Origin: Shewanella marina JCM 15074
Lineage (GTDB): Bacteria > Pseudomonadota > Gammaproteobacteria > Enterobacterales > Shewanellaceae
Direction of reading: 5' to 3'
DNA: 64,000 bases
Assembly (NCBI RefSeq): GCF_000614975.1
Contig: NZ_BALM01000003.1
Location: 1-64,000, forward strand
Positions 47,655-57,173 of this stretch are shown here, piece by piece (position 1 is the first letter of the stretch; every line of letters begins with the position of its first letter). The notes beneath the pieces are model-generated. The model worked only from the letters and a program-made list of their open reading frames with translations, was not told the origin of the DNA and did not search any database. The position numbers and the translations under genes are program-made.

Positions 47655-48566
47655 ATGTCAAGACGACTGCCCCCGCTTAATGCTGTGAAAGCATTTGAAG
47701 CAGCCGCCCGCCATCTAAGCTTCACTAGAGCGGCCGAAGAATTGTTTGTGACTCAGGCTGCTGTTAGTCATCAAATTAAAGCCTTAGAAGATTTCTTAGG
47801 ATTAAAATTATTTAGGCGAAAAAACCGTTCGCTACTGTTAACCGAAGAAGGCCAAAGCTATTTTCTTGATATAAAAGATATCTTTACTCAGTTAGCCGAT
47901 GCGACCGACAGATTATTAGCAAGAAGCGCTATTGGTTCATTAACGGTGGCAATGACCCCTAGTTTTGCGATTCAGTGGTTAGTGCCTCGTTTAGCCAAGT
48001 TTAGTGAGTCAAATCCTGATGTAGACGTACGCATTAAAGCCGTTGATAGTGATACCGCTTCGCTTACTGATGACGTTGATGTGGCCATTTACTATGGTCA
48101 AGGCCATTGGCAAGGCGTTCGCGCCGATAAACTTCGTAATGAAGTGCTAATTCCAGTGTGTTCACCTATGTTACTTAATGGTCCAAGGCCATTAGAAAAA
48201 CCAAGTGACCTTAAATTTCATACGTTACTGCATGATTCAGGCCGTCATGATTGGCAAGCTTGGTTTAGACAATGTGGTATTACCGATGCCAATGTTAACC
48301 AAGGTCCGATATTTAGTCATTCATCTCTAGTATTACAAGCAGCCGCTCACGGTCAAGGTGTGGCATTGGGCTACAGTGTATTAGCTCGGCCAGATATTAA
48401 AGCGGGGCGTTTAATCTGTCCGTTTCAAGAGGTATTAGTCAGTAAAGATGCCTACTATCTTGTTTGTCATCAAAATCATTCCGATTTAGGTAAAATCGTT
48501 GCATTCAGAGAGTGGATGATGGAGATGTTTGCAGAGGAGACTCGTAGTGAAATGTTACTCGGATAA
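47655..48566 (+). CDS. gcvA: LysR family regulator GcvA
   Basis: A 303-residue regulator resembling GcvA, which controls the glycine cleavage system. The N-terminal MSRRLPPLNAVKAFEAAARHLSFTRAAEELFVTQAAVSHQIKALEDFLGLKLFRR segment is characteristic of GcvA, and the effector domain begins near residue 90. The gcv operon is not in this window. It overlaps the next gene by 20 bases. A LysR box lies directly upstream. Confidence 0.9.
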   Translation: MSRRLPPLNAVKAFEAAARHLSFTRAAEELFVTQAAVSHQIKALEDFLGLKLFRRKNRSLLLTEEGQSYFLDIKDIFTQLADATDRLLARSAIGSLTVAMTPSFAIQWLVPRLAKFSESNPDVDVRIKAVDSDTASLTDDVDVAIYYGQGHWQGVRADKLRNEVLIPVCSPMLLNGPRPLEKPSDLKFHTLLHDSGRHDWQAWFRQCGITDANVNQGPIFSHSSLVLQAAAHGQGVALGYSVLARPDIKAGRLICPFQEVLVSKDAYYLVCHQNHSDLGKIVAFREWMMEMFAEETRSEMLLG

Positions 48567-49182
48567 TGTGCTGATTGACGGTAATGGCGATTGCGTCATT
48601 TTATTTGCGCATGGTGCGGGTGCCGGCATGACACATCCATTTATGCAAACAATGGCGCAAGGACTGGTGGAGCAAGGGTTTTGTGTCGTGCGCTTTAATT
48701 TCCCCTATATGGTAGATAATGCGATTGATGGTAAACGCAGACCTGCCAATAGAGCGCCTAAGTTGTTGGCTGAATTTAGTGCACAACTTGCAGCTGTAAG
48801 AGAGAAACTAAAGCCTAAAAAAGTGATTTTGATGGGTAAGTCAATGGGCGGGCGCATGGCTGCCATGTTATCTGCGACTGAGCAAGTTGATGCCGTGGTG
48901 TGTTTAGGTTATCCCTTTATCCCGTTAAAAGGTGGTGAGCCACGCTTAACACCATTAATGGAGGCGCAGGCGCCATTATGTATCATTCAAGGTGAGCGCG
49001 ATAAAATGGGTAATAAGGCGCAATGTGAACAATGGCCGATCCCTAGCAATATTGAGCTACATTGGCTACATGACGGTGATCATAGCTATAGTCCAAGAAA
49101 AGCCTCAGGCTTTACTGAACAACAAAATTTAACACAAGCTATTTTATTATCTACGCAATTTATAAGAGGTATTTATGCGTAA
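48547..49182 (+). CDS. Alpha/beta-hydrolase of the KANL3/Tex30 family
   Basis: A 211-residue protein with an alpha/beta-hydrolase fold: LFAHGAGAGMTHPFM provides the oxyanion region, LMGKSMGGRMAAML the GxSxGG nucleophile Ser, and HDGDHSYSPRK the catalytic His near the C-terminus. This matches the KANL3/Tex30 (dienelactone-hydrolase-like) group. The GTG start has AGAGGAGA upstream and overlaps the end of gcvA. It overlaps the next gene by 8 bases. The substrate is unknown. Confidence 0.87.
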   Translation: MKCYSDNVLIDGNGDCVILFAHGAGAGMTHPFMQTMAQGLVEQGFCVVRFNFPYMVDNAIDGKRRPANRAPKLLAEFSAQLAAVREKLKPKKVILMGKSMGGRMAAMLSATEQVDAVVCLGYPFIPLKGGEPRLTPLMEAQAPLCIIQGERDKMGNKAQCEQWPIPSNIELHWLHDGDHSYSPRKASGFTEQQNLTQAILLSTQFIRGIYA

Positions 49183-49552
49183 AGGTTTTTTGATTATTGC
49201 TGCAATTAGCGGTTTTTTTGCGGTGGCATTGGGCGCATTTGGCTCTCATGGACTCAAGCATATTGCAACGCCACAGATGATTGATATTTTTAATTTAGCG
49301 GTTGAATACCAGTTTTATCATCTATTTGCACTAATTACAGTGGCATTTGCTAGTCATTGGGTCCATTCAAAATTATTGGATTGGGCTGGTTATCTATTTA
49401 TTGCAGGTACCGTGTTATTTTCAGGTTCACTCTATATTTACGTGTTATCAGGGGTTAAATGGATGGGGCCGATTACACCGTTAGGCGGAACTTGTTGGTT
49501 AGTCGCGTGGTTACTATTAGCTGCGGGCATTTGGCGCCATAAAATGGATTAA
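49175..49552 (+). CDS. DUF423 membrane protein (YgdD-like)
   Basis: A 125-residue membrane protein with four helices. The N-terminal GFFAVALGAFGSHGLKHIATPQMIDIFNLAVEYQFYHLFAL and C-terminal GPITPLGGTCWLVAWLLLA are the DUF423 hallmarks. It overlaps the previous hydrolase gene by 8 bases and lies before rlmM, the gcvA-ygdD-rlmM order conserved in E. coli. Confidence 0.92.
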   Translation: MRKGFLIIAAISGFFAVALGAFGSHGLKHIATPQMIDIFNLAVEYQFYHLFALITVAFASHWVHSKLLDWAGYLFIAGTVLFSGSLYIYVLSGVKWMGPITPLGGTCWLVAWLLLAAGIWRHKMD

Positions 49553-49560
49553 ATACCCAC

Positions 49561-49594
49561 TGAATCCTGCAACTTCAAGTAATTTGGATATATA
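49561..49594 (+). repeat. Intergenic repeat copy B, upstream of rlmM
   Basis: Matches 45601-45634 at 27 of 34 bases, including CTTCAAGT and TTTGG-TATATA. It lies about 90 bases before rlmM. Confidence 0.55.
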
Positions 49595-49682
49595 TCTGGC
49601 TTAAACTCGCATATTGACTGGACTTGAGTATAATACCGCCAACGCTATATTCCTGCTTTAGATGATTTCCCTAGGGTCCTCG

Positions 49683-50777
49683 ATGAAAAACCTATTTTTA
49701 TTTTGCCGCGCAGGCTATGAAAAAGATTGCGCTGCAGAAATCCAACAACGTGCAGCAGAGTTAAATGTCGGTGGTTTTGTTAAAACTAACCGTGACGATG
49801 CCTATGTTATTTATCAGTGCTTTGAAGATGATGGTGCAGATAAATTAGCACGTGATTTACCGCTTGATAGCTTGATTTTTGCTCGTCAAATGTTTGCCGC
49901 TGGCGAACTGTTGACGAATTTACTGCCTGATACTGATCGCGTGACACCGATTGTTGAAATGCTAGCCGATATGAGTAAAGCAGGTGATTTACGCGTTGAA
50001 ACACCTGATACTAACGAAGCAAAAGAGCTATCGACGTTTTGTCGTAAATTTACCGTACCTTTACGTCAAGCATTGAAAAAGACTGGTGCTTTACTGGCTA
50101 AAGAGACACCTCGCCGACCAATTATCCATGTTTGTTTTGTGGCACCCGGTAAGGCTTATGCGGGTTATTCATTAAGTGATAACAGTTCACCTTACTATAT
50201 GGGTATTCCACGTCTTAAAATGCCTTCAGATGGCCCAAGCCGTTCAACATTAAAGTTGGATGAAGCATTTAGACACTTTATTCCTAAAGAAGCACATGAG
50301 CAGCGTTTACGTAGCGGCATGAATTCGGTTGATTTAGGTGCTTGCCCTGGTGGTTGGACTTATCAGCTTGTGCGTCGTGGTATGTTTGTTGCGGCTGTCG
50401 ATAACGGCCCAATGAACCAAAGCTTGATGGATACTGGACAGGTTAAGCATTACCGCGCCGATGGTTTTAGATTTGAACCACCACGTAAAAACATCTATTG
50501 GCTAGTGTGTGATATGGTTGAAAAGCCTTCACGTGTTGCTGAATTAATGGAAGCATGGGCGATCAATGATTGGTTTAAAGAAGCTATCTTTAACCTTAAA
50601 TTGCCGATGAAGAGCCGTTATAAAGAAGTTTCAACTATCTTAGCGACTATGTCTGAAATTCTTAAAGAAAATGGTATTGAAGAGTTCCATCTTCAAGCAA
50701 AACATTTATACCATGACCGTGATGAAGTCACTGTGCATTTATGGTTAAATCCAAGCAAGGGTGTGAGTTTTAACTAA
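49683..50777 (+). CDS. rlmM: 23S rRNA (cytidine-2'-O)-methyltransferase RlmM
   Basis: A 364-residue enzyme that 2'-O-methylates C2498 of 23S rRNA. The N-terminal part is a THUMP-like region ([20 protein letters not shown]). The Rossmann SAM site is [18 protein letters not shown] near residue 218, followed by VDNGPM and [13 protein letters not shown]. The ATG of MKNLFLF is used. Length matches E. coli RlmM (366). Neighbours gcvA and ygdD are the same as in E. coli. Confidence 0.95.
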   Translation: MKNLFLFCRAGYEKDCAAEIQQRAAELNVGGFVKTNRDDAYVIYQCFEDDGADKLARDLPLDSLIFARQMFAAGELLTNLLPDTDRVTPIVEMLADMSKAGDLRVETPDTNEAKELSTFCRKFTVPLRQALKKTGALLAKETPRRPIIHVCFVAPGKAYAGYSLSDNSSPYYMGIPRLKMPSDGPSRSTLKLDEAFRHFIPKEAHEQRLRSGMNSVDLGACPGGWTYQLVRRGMFVAAVDNGPMNQSLMDTGQVKHYRADGFRFEPPRKNIYWLVCDMVEKPSRVAELMEAWAINDWFKEAIFNLKLPMKSRYKEVSTILATMSEILKENGIEEFHLQAKHLYHDRDEVTVHLWLNPSKGVSFN

Positions 50778-50794
50778 TTCACTCGCTAATGATT

Positions 50795-50827
50795 AAAAGC
50801 CCGTCATAATTATGACGGGCTTTTTTT
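50795..50827. terminator. Bidirectional terminator between rlmM and the isocitrate dehydrogenase gene
   Basis: A 15-bp self-complementary stem with a GCCCGTCATAA arm and a seven-T tail. Confidence 0.92.
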
Positions 50828-50838
50828 ATAATGATTGC

Positions 50839-51845
50839 TTATAGGCGCTCTAATACCGCTTGGGTAAATTCTGAGGTGCCATGGGTGCCACCCAAATCAC
50901 GAGTCGTGCGATCACCTTGCTCAATTACTTCTGTAACGGCGCTGCGGATACGCTCTGCTTTATCAGCCATGCTAAATACTCTAGCATTTGAATTGAGGCT
51001 AAAATAACAGATGTTGGATTGGCTAAGTTTTTACCTGCAATATCCGGTGCACTGCCATGCACGGCTTCAAAAATAGCGGCATCTTTACCGATATTAGCAC
51101 CGGGCGCCATGCCTAAACCGCCGACTAAACCTGCACATAGATCTGATAAAATATCACCAAATAAGTTAGTGGTTACTATCACATCAAAGTTTTCAGGATT
51201 CATCACTAGTTTCATACAAGTCGCATCAACAATCATCTCTTCAGTAATGATATCTGGATAGCGCTCACTGATCTCTCTAGCGACCTTTAAAAATAAGCCT
51301 GAGGTTGATTTCATAATATTGGCTTTGTGCACAATAGTGACTTTCTTACGACCTTCTTTACGAGCAAGCTCATACGCAAAAGTGGTGATTTGTTCTGCAC
51401 CTTGGCGGGTAATAATACTGGTTGCTTCTGCCGTACTGCCATCTTCAGAAATGGTTTGACCTAACCCGGAGTACATACCTTCAGTATTTTCTCGTACGGT
51501 AATGATGTCGATATTTTCATAACGAGCTTGAGTGCCGTTAAATGACAGTACTGGGCGGACATTAGCATAAAGACTGAATCTTTTACGAAGTGACACATTG
51601 ATAGAGGTGAAGCCTTCACCAACGGGGGTTGTCAGTGGGCCTTTTAGCGTGATACGGTTTTTTTCGATAAGATCTAGCGTGCGTTGAGGGAGTAGCTCAC
51701 CATTTTTTTCTAGTGCCGTTAATCCTGCGTCAGCAAATTCATATTCAAATTCGCAGCCAGCTTTATCTAGAATTTTTAAAGCTGAGTCAATAATACTTGG
51801 TCCAATTCCATCACCTGGAATAACGGTTATTGTTCTTTTAGACAT
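50839..51845 (-). pseudogene. NAD-dependent isocitrate dehydrogenase, single frameshift (probably intact)
   Basis: Oxidises isocitrate to 2-oxoglutarate in the TCA cycle. It is the short (about 335-residue) isopropylmalate-dehydrogenase-like type seen in Shewanella. ITVIPGDGIGPSII is the N-terminal signature, TVRENTEGMYSGL the substrate loop, and TNLFGDILSDLCAGLVGGLGMAPGANIG the metal and cofactor region. After MLEYL the frame shifts near 50970, where AGC-ATGG has lost a base. Restoring one base gives [43 protein letters not shown] and the stop at 50839, a 335-residue protein. Confidence 0.93.
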
Positions 51846-51968
51846 GGAGATTCCTTCCGGTCGTGTACTGCAATGGTCTGACCCCGTCGATGAACACGGT
51901 TAGTTGACTGATATTGCTCTTATATTCATGGATATTCTAACTAAAGTTAATGAAATTTTACAGAAAAT

Positions 51969-51984
51969 AGTGAGTAATATCACA
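51969..51984. promoter_or_regulatory. CRP-like site between icd-type gene and S9 peptidase gene
   Basis: AGTGAGTAATATCACA matches TGTGA-N6-TCACA in nine of ten core positions. It lies between divergent genes, about 125 bases from one start and 150 from the other, so the target is unclear. Confidence 0.45.
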
Positions 51985-52130
51985 TATTTTTCGTTATCGT
52001 AACTTGGTTCGGGATATTGTTACCTTGATGATTTATGATGAAATTATACCCTTATTAACTAAAATCTAGCCCAAACATCATCACGCGATACTTTATTGTG
52101 GTTTGGGTATAACAAATATTAGAGGTTGTT

Positions 52131-54934
52131 TTGAAGTTATTACCGCTCGCATCGGCAATGTTGTTATCTGGCAGTGTCGTCAATATGGCACATAGTAGTG
52201 AAGCCTCCAAACCGATTACCATGCAAGATGTTATGCATTTTGAGTCGATAAAAAAAACTAAATTATCTAATTTAGGCAATACCTTAGCATATGAAATTGC
52301 ACCAGATCGGGGTAACAGTCTGGGGGTGGTAAAAAATCTAAAGTCAGGCCAGGTATTCACTGTTGAGCAGGGGAGTAAGCCACTAATTAGCCATGATGGT
52401 CGTTATGTTGCTTTTGATCGAAAACCTGATTTACTTACGGTTGAAACAAGTAGCAAGAAACAGCGCAAAAAACTTAAAAATAAGATGGTGCTATTAGATA
52501 CAGTGACAGGTGCTGAGCAAGTTTTTGAGCAAGTGAAGTCGTATGCCTTTAATGAAGATTCTAGCTATTTAGCCATTTGGTTTGAGGTTGATTCGGCATC
52601 AAAAAATCAGGCCGCTGATAAAGATGAAACAGACAAAAAAACGGAAAAAAAACCATCTGTTCATAAATTTGATCAAGGCTCAAAATTACAGCTGATTAAC
52701 CTAGAGTCTGGTGAAAGTCATTCCTTAGCCGATGTTACTGCCTATGCCATGGATAAATCGGGTAAGCATCTTGCGATTGTACAAAATAATCAGCCACAGA
52801 AATTGCATCAAGTGAGTGTCATAAACATCAACACCGGTGAAAGCAAAGTTGCATTTTCGCGGCAGGATAAGCAGATTGGTAGTGTTGATATTAGCGATAA
52901 TGGTCAATGGTTAGCACTGACTTACGGTGATGCGGAAGCGACACCTTCTGGCCGAGTCTATCAGTTACGCTTAATTGATGTTAAAGCTCAGCAGGCGAGA
53001 AAAGTTGCCAGTGATCCTAACTGGAAGTTAAATCGATATAGTAAGGTGACTTTTTCCGATGATAGTCAACGTTTGTTTTTTGGACGGGTGCCTGAAGTTA
53101 ATCAGCAGCTCAGTTTAAAAAAAAATTGCAGACCGCTGAAGATTTGCTTGATGTAGAGTTGGTGACTGGACTGCGCAATTTGCGTATTTGGCATGAAGAT
53201 GATGCTCGTATTAAGCCTAATGAAGTTAAGCAATTCTCTAAAGAACAACAGCGCACTTATTTAGCGGTATTACATATAGCAGACAGTAACGTGGTGCAGT
53301 TGGCTGATCCACGATTACCTAAGATCAAGTTAAATGATAATAAGCGCTATGTGTTAGCGAGTACCGATATTCCGTACCAAAAAATGATTACTTGGGCGGG
53401 CTTTTACCGTGATTATTATTTGATTGACATGCAAACAGGTAAAAGACAACGTATTTTGACTCAACAGCCAGTATCTGAAAAACCAACTCTTTCTGCGGCA
53501 GAGTCTTATATCGCTTATTATCAACAAGGTCATGCTTATCTTTATCATATTACTACGGGAAAGAAGCTTAATTTAACCCAAGGTTTGCCGGTTAGTATTG
53601 CAGATGAAGACCATGATTATCCCTCAAATGCGCCTAGTTATGGTTTTGGCCCTTGGCTGGAAAATGATGCCGGTATTTTAGTGTATGACAAATATGATAT
53701 TTGGCAGTTTGATACCGATGGTCAAGGCAAAATGTTAACGGCGGGGACGGGACGTAAAGCGGGTATACAGTATCGCGTTGAAGGTCTGGTTGAACAAGAT
53801 AATAAAGTCGCCGTTGTGGCAGACAATCAGCCACTATTCGTTCATGGCTATAATGATCGCACTAAGGCTGATGGTTTTTATCAGATAAAAGTCGGTGAAC
53901 AAGGGGTTAATACCTTGATGGCTGGTGATTATAAATTAACTTTGCTTGGTCGAGCTCAAGATTCAGATGAAATTGTATTCAGTAAAGAGCGTTATGATCT
54001 CTTCCCTGATCTTTACACATCGTCATTATTCGATGTTAAGCAGGCTAAACAGCAAACCGATTTAGATTTACAGCGACGTCAATATAGTTGGGGCCAATCT
54101 GAGTTGATTAGTTGGACCAATAGTGATGGTAAAAAGTTAGATGGTGTCGTGATTAAACCCGCCAATTATCAAGCAGGAAAGCGTTATCCGGTATTGGTTT
54201 ATTTCTATCGATTTATGAGTGATAGATTACATGACTTCCCACAAATGAAGCTAAATCATCGACCTAACTTCCCTATGTATAGTGCTGATGATTATGTGAT
54301 TTTCTTGCCTGATATTCGTTTTGAAGTGGGTTACCCGGGGATCACTTCAGTACAAGCATTGACTTCTGGTGTACAGCGCCTAATCGATTTAGGTATTGCC
54401 GATCCTGATGCTGTAGGGATACAAGGTCACTCATGGGGAGGTTATCAAACTGCTTTTGCAGTCACGCAAACCAATATATTTAAAGCTGCTGTATCTGGCG
54501 CGCCAGTTTCAAATATGGTGAGTGCTTATAGTGGTATTCGTCATGGTAGTGGTCTTGCAAGACAGTTCCAATATGAAACGGGTCAAAGTCGTATTGGTGA
54601 AAGTTTGATGGATGCACCGCAAAAGTATATTGAGAACTCGCCTATCTTTTATGTTGAGCGTATTAAGACACCCATGATGATTATGTTTGGTGATAAAGAT
54701 GATGCAGTACCTTGGGAGCAGGGGATTGAACTGTATTTAGCAATGCGCCGTGCAGGTAAAGATGTGGTGTTTTTACAATACGAGGGCGAGCCGCATCATT
54801 TGAAGAAGTACCCGAATAAGCTTGATTATACTATTCGAATGAAACAGTATTTTGATCATTATTTAAAAGGGGCATCTGCACCGGCTTGGTTAACCGATGG
54901 CGAGGCGTATACAGAGTATGAAGCTGCAGATTAA
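52131..54934 (+). pseudogene. S9 family prolyl oligopeptidase-like peptidase, single frameshift in an A9 run (probably intact)
   Basis: A secreted alpha/beta-hydrolase peptidase: signal peptide (MKLLPLASAMLLSGSVVNMAHS), beta-propeller region, then the catalytic domain with GHSWGGYQT (Ser), GDKDDAVPW (Asp) and EGEPHHLKK (His). The start is a TTG with AGAGG 5 bases upstream. The frame is lost at an A9 run (53117-53125). A tenth A joins the halves as LSLKKKLQTAEDLLDVEL and gives about 934 residues. Peptide degradation in the periplasm is the likely role. Confidence 0.88.
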
Positions 54935-54962
54935 GTCAGCTTAGGATCTTGTTAATCTCATC

Positions 54963-54990
54963 AAAAAAGAGCCATTAGGCTCTTTTTTGT
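54963..54990. terminator. Bidirectional terminator between the S9 peptidase gene and xni
   Basis: The arms AAAAAAGAGCC and GGCTCTTTTTT enclose ATTA. Confidence 0.92.
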
Positions 54991-55020
54991 TTTAAGGGGG
55001 CTTGTTTGAGATTTTTGACT

Positions 55021-55785
55021 TTAAACTGGAGCAAGGCGATATTGGCTTAAATTGATATTAAGTGGTATTTGAGTTTGTAGTTGCGCCAGCTTATAACATA
55101 AGCGAGCCATCTCTTTACCTTCAGCCAATTTTAGCGCTTGCTTTTCGCCTAACTTATCAATTGCGGCATAAATATTGGCTAGACTGTGATAGCTTTTTAA
55201 TAATTCTGCCGCTGTTTTTGTGCCAATACCTGCAATACCAGGAATTTTATTCCCACTATCTCCCGCAAGTGCAAAAAAATCGAGTAATTGATTTTGTTTA
55301 ATTTGCAGTTTGTTTTCTAACGCCGTTATATCAAAGTATTGCCCTGAAAAATGATCCCACTGTTGGACATTGGCGAGCATTAATTGGGTAAAGCCTTTGT
55401 CCGTTGAAACGATAATGGCTTGTTGGCCGGCCTTCGCCATTTTAGTGGCTAATGTGGCTATGACATCGTCGGCCTCTGAATCTGCATTCAATGAGTGTAG
55501 GCTCAAATTATCGACTAAGGATTGCTTAATGGCCGGCAAGCTTTGTTGCAGAGCTTCTGGCATCGGTTTTCTGCCCTTTTTATAATCAGGGTAGAGTTTT
55601 TTACGCCATGAAACCTGTTCACCATCCCAGACCAATAACCCGTGAGTAGGTTGATGGAATTTGCATAATTTTTGGCATGCAGAAGTGACTCTTCTGGCAA
55701 GGTTTTCGGTGTCATTATCATCGGGAAGTGCGGCATGAATACGCCGCACTAAATTCAGTGCATCTATTATTAATAGTTTATTCAT
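55021..55785 (-). CDS. xni: Flap endonuclease Xni (ExoIX)
   Basis: A 254-residue 5'-nuclease related to the 5' nuclease domain of DNA polymerase [21 protein letters not shown] carries the first metal-binding Asp, [14 protein letters not shown] is the SxADD core motif, and [27 protein letters not shown] contains the GDSxxxIPG and helix-hairpin-helix. Start overlaps the ppnN stop by 4 bases (ATGA). ppnN-xni adjacency is also seen in E. coli (ygdH-ygdG). Confidence 0.94.
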   Translation of the reverse strand: MNKLLIIDALNLVRRIHAALPDDNDTENLARRVTSACQKLCKFHQPTHGLLVWDGEQVSWRKKLYPDYKKGRKPMPEALQQSLPAIKQSLVDNLSLHSLNADSEADDVIATLATKMAKAGQQAIIVSTDKGFTQLMLANVQQWDHFSGQYFDITALENKLQIKQNQLLDFFALAGDSGNKIPGIAGIGTKTAAELLKSYHSLANIYAAIDKLGEKQALKLAEGKEMARLCYKLAQLQTQIPLNINLSQYRLAPV

Positions 55786-57134
55786 CGACTAATTTTATAA
55801 CAGGGCACATAAGCTGAACCGGGTAACTTCATTCGACCTTGATCAACAAATGCTGCCAATAATTGATCCATCATAGACATTAATTTAGGTTCACCACTGA
55901 GTATAAATGGTCCTAAGCGCTTAACATCTCTGACTGTTTCTGTCTTAACATTGCCAGCTACAATACCAGAAAATGCTTGTCTTAGGTTAGCTGCTAGTGC
56001 AGCTTTATTATTTTGTAAGTGTAAATCAAGGCCTGCCATCATGTCGTGAGTCGGGATGAAAGGTAATTGAAATTCAGGTTCAATTTTAAGTGACCAGTGA
56101 TATTGATAGCTATCACCAGTACTACGACGATGGTCTTTAACTTGCTCCATACCTGCTTTCATTATCTGTGCGACACGTTCTGGGTCGTCAATAATAATTT
56201 GATATTTTTGCTGGGCAACTTCGCCGAGTGTGGCACCAATAAACGCATCTATTTCTGTAAAATAGGCTGTGCTTTCTTTGGGGCCAGTAAGTACCAGTGG
56301 AAACGGAGTATTGTCGTTTTCACTGTTTAGTAATATCCCCAAAAGGTACAGCAATTCTTCGGCTGTGCCTGCGCCACCAGGGAAAATGACAATACCATGG
56401 CCTAAACGGATAAAAGCCTCTAACCTTTTTTCGATATCAGGTAAAATGACTAATTCATTAACGATTTGATTTGGTGGCTCGGCTGCAATAATACTGGGCT
56501 CTGTTAAGCCAATATAACGCCCATCTTTAACCCGTTGCTTAGCATGACCAATTGCAGCACCTTTCATTGGGCCTTCCATCGCGCCAGGGCCGCAACCCGT
56601 ACATATATCAAGTTGACGTAGGCCTAATTGATAACCCACTTGCACAGTGTATTCATACTCATGATCGCGAATACTATGTCCTCCCCAACAAACAACAATA
56701 TTCGGGTCGCGGTCAGGGATAGCTTTGGCATTACGTAACATATCAAATACCACATTGGTAATATGGCTTGAGTTAGTTAAGTTGATATGTTTTAGATTTT
56801 CGTATTTATCACTTAAATAGATAATATCGCGTAATACGGCAAACAGATGCTCTTGAATACCTCGAATTATTTTACCGTCTACAAAAGCTTGTTCTGGTGG
56901 GTTAATAAGTTCTATCTTAATACCGCGTTCACGTTGCAATACATTGATATCGAAATTACTGTATTGGTCAAATAATGCTTCTGAGCTGTCACTAATTGCA
57001 CCTGAGGCGAGTACCGCAAGGGAGCAGTTGCGGTAGAGTTGGTAGAGTTCACTTTTTGCATGCTTTTTTACGCGTTCAACTTCCAGTTGTGATAACTGAT
57101 CCATACTGCCCAATGGGCTAATATTAACTATCAT
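55782..57134 (-). CDS. ppnN: Pyrimidine/purine nucleotide 5'-monophosphate nucleosidase PpnN
   Basis: A 450-residue LOG-family enzyme that cleaves nucleoside monophosphates to base and ribose 5-phosphate and is stimulated by (p)ppGpp. The central [24 protein letters not shown] and [18 protein letters not shown] are the LOG signatures that form the active site; DUF4478 and DUF3412 regions flank it. The ATG of [13 protein letters not shown] matches the family; the longer frame does not. The 4-base overlap with xni suggests co-translation. Confidence 0.95.
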   Translation of the reverse strand: MIVNISPLGSMDQLSQLEVERVKKHAKSELYQLYRNCSLAVLASGAISDSSEALFDQYSNFDINVLQRERGIKIELINPPEQAFVDGKIIRGIQEHLFAVLRDIIYLSDKYENLKHINLTNSSHITNVVFDMLRNAKAIPDRDPNIVVCWGGHSIRDHEYEYTVQVGYQLGLRQLDICTGCGPGAMEGPMKGAAIGHAKQRVKDGRYIGLTEPSIIAAEPPNQIVNELVILPDIEKRLEAFIRLGHGIVIFPGGAGTAEELLYLLGILLNSENDNTPFPLVLTGPKESTAYFTEIDAFIGATLGEVAQQKYQIIIDDPERVAQIMKAGMEQVKDHRRSTGDSYQYHWSLKIEPEFQLPFIPTHDMMAGLDLHLQNNKAALAANLRQAFSGIVAGNVKTETVRDVKRLGPFILSGEPKLMSMMDQLLAAFVDQGRMKLPGSAYVPCYKISR

Positions 57135-57173
57135 AATCTTCCTTATATCCTGATAATTCAGGAACAACTTATT

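Noticed and set aside
53100..53160. Programmed ribosomal frameshift in the S9 peptidase gene
   Set aside because: An A9 run could permit slippage, but no stimulatory structure is visible and the family is not known for recoding; a missing A is simpler.
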